Shown: piece after piece, positions 63,222 through 64,000 of the stretch
How the letters are laid out: each line of letters starts with the position of its first letter
How positions within the stretch are numbered: the first letter of the stretch is position 1
Source of the DNA: JAXMDC01 sp046349035
GTDB lineage: Bacteria > Pseudomonadota > Alphaproteobacteria > Rhizobiales > Kaistiaceae
Length of the DNA stretch: 64,000 nt
Direction of reading: 5' to 3'
Assembly (NCBI GenBank): GCA_046349035.1
Contig: JAXMDC010000002.1
Span: forward strand, 1,054,001-1,118,000
Program-made: the position numbers and the translations under genes
The notes under the pieces: model-generated
Told to the model about the DNA's origin: nothing
Seen by the model: only the letters and a program-made list of their open reading frames with translations
Databases searched by the model: none

Positions 63222-63282
63222 AGAGGCTTTGCGCGGGGGAACGCGAGGCTAATCACCGAACGGACCATCGAGGGGGTAACGG

Positions 63283-64000
63283 ATGCGGGTTTCACGGCAC
63301 TACACCGAGCAGGGGAAATCCCCGTACACGGCGATCGCGTTTCGCCAGGCCAAGAGCGAGATTCGAAATCCCGACGGCTCGGTCGTCTTCCGCCTCGACA
63401 ATGTCGCGGTGCCAGAGGCGTGGAGCCAGGTGGCGGCCGACATCCTCGCCCAGAAGTACTTCCGCAAGGCCGGCGTCCCCGCGAAGCTGAAGCGAGTCGA
63501 GGAAAATGGCGTGCCGTCGTTCCTATGGCGCTCGGTTGCCGACGACGCAGCGCTTGCGGCCTTACCGGAAGCGGAACGAACTGTCGGCGAGACCGATTCG
63601 CGTCAGGTCTTCGACCGACTCGCCGGCACCTGGACATACTGGGGCTGGAAGGGCCGCTATTTCGACACCGAACAGGACGCAGAAGCGTTCTTCGACGAAC
63701 TCCGCTTCATGCTCGCCATGCAGATGGCGGCGCCCAACTCGCCACAGTGGTTCAACACTGGACTGCATTGGGCCTACGGCATCGACGGTCCGAGCCAAGG
63801 CCATTTCTACGCCGACATGGCGACTGGCGCGATTCGCCCCTCCCGTTCGGCCTACGAGCACCCGCAGCCGCACGCCTGCTTCATCCAGGGCATCGCCGAC
63901 GACCTCGTCAATGAGGGCGGCATCATGGACCTTTGGGTGCGCGAAGCACGCCTTTTCAAATATGGCTCCGGCACCGGCTCGAACTTCTCGCGCCTGCGTG
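63283..64000 (+). CDS. nrdJ: Vitamin B12-dependent ribonucleotide reductase, class II (partial)
   Basis: NrdJ converts ribonucleotides to deoxyribonucleotides using adenosylcobalamin. About 239 N-terminal residues are visible and the gene runs off the right edge. Family motifs are PNSPQWFNTGLHWAYGI, EHPQPHACFIQGIADDL and RLFKYGSGTGSNFSRLR, with the substrate-site cysteine in HACF. A GAGGGGG site precedes the ATG. Two NrdR boxes upstream suggest repression by NrdR in response to dATP/ATP balance. Being class II, it should work with or without oxygen but needs cobalamin. Confidence 0.94.
   Translation, partial: MRVSRHYTEQGKSPYTAIAFRQAKSEIRNPDGSVVFRLDNVAVPEAWSQVAADILAQKYFRKAGVPAKLKRVEENGVPSFLWRSVADDAALAALPEAERTVGETDSRQVFDRLAGTWTYWGWKGRYFDTEQDAEAFFDELRFMLAMQMAAPNSPQWFNTGLHWAYGIDGPSQGHFYADMATGAIRPSRSAYEHPQPHACFIQGIADDLVNEGGIMDLWVREARLFKYGSGTGSNFSRLR

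Larger units (their letters stand above)
62815..63282 (+). other. Intergenic region upstream of nrdJ
   Basis: This 468-nt stretch carries the promoter of the response regulator (minus) and of nrdJ (plus). The right half has two NrdR boxes, listed separately. An AT-rich segment from about 63170 to 63225 stands out against the GC-rich background. I looked for a cobalamin riboswitch and found no clear B12-box pattern. No gene is seen. Confidence 0.5.

Noticed and set aside
62815..63282. Cobalamin riboswitch before the B12-dependent nrdJ
   Set aside because: No clear B12-box or conserved core was recognised; the NrdR boxes explain regulation better. A covariance-model search would be decisive.

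Overview
This GC-rich, gene-dense window is a chromosomal segment of an alphaproteobacterium. The evidence is an NDUFA12-type complex I accessory subunit, a Porin_2-family porin, an RNase E with an acidic insertion in its S1 domain, a single bifunctional Rsh, a class II (B12) ribonucleotide reductase, and the order lepB-rnc-era-recO beside acpS-pdxJ. Several SPINDLY-type O-GlcNAc-transferase-like proteins hint at a Rhodospirillales-like lineage, but the order cannot be fixed from the sequence alone. I see no prophage, insertion sequence, CRISPR array or rRNA operon.

Layout. 0-14 kb: housekeeping genes, mostly on the minus strand (parC partial, panE-like, recO, era, rnc, two tandem signal peptidases, acpS, pdxJ, a DUF2062 gene, rsh, rpoZ), then a NYN-domain gene, a family 5 uracil-DNA glycosylase, smpB and dapA. 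14-28 kb: an envelope and glycosylation region. It holds a lytic transglycosylase, a GT2 + exostosin-like pair, two SPINDLY-type proteins flanking a porin and tRNA-Ser(GCU), a Zur/Fur regulator, an ECF sigma/NrsF pair and a TPR-glycosyltransferase-like protein. 28-36 kb: a secreted trypsin-like protease, a small Sel1 protein, a periplasmic cupin, parE, an exported unknown, a DEAD-box helicase, a diguanylate cyclase and a TfoX-like protein.

36-43 kb: a complete suf operon reading leftward (cysteine desulfurase, sufB, an inserted cupin gene, sufC, sufD, sufS, sufT, sufA). 43-53 kb: an alpha/beta hydrolase, anmK, tyrS, a giant AsmA-like protein, a Bcp/PrxQ peroxiredoxin, an M23 peptidase and prfB. 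53-64 kb: mrcA, an AMIN-amidase, rne with a long leader, the NDUFA12 gene, a methyltransferase, a degenerate response regulator and the start of nrdJ.

Shared themes are peptidoglycan and envelope biogenesis (slt, anmK, M23, PBP1A, amidase, porin, signal peptidases), Fe-S assembly, and possible cytoplasmic O-glycosylation. The clearest regulatory signals are the prfB programmed +1 frameshift, a pair of NrdR boxes before nrdJ, and strong hairpin terminators after the porin gene and mrcA. The most open questions are the glycosyltransferase cluster, the cupin inside the suf operon, and a response regulator with Glu at the phospho-acceptor position.
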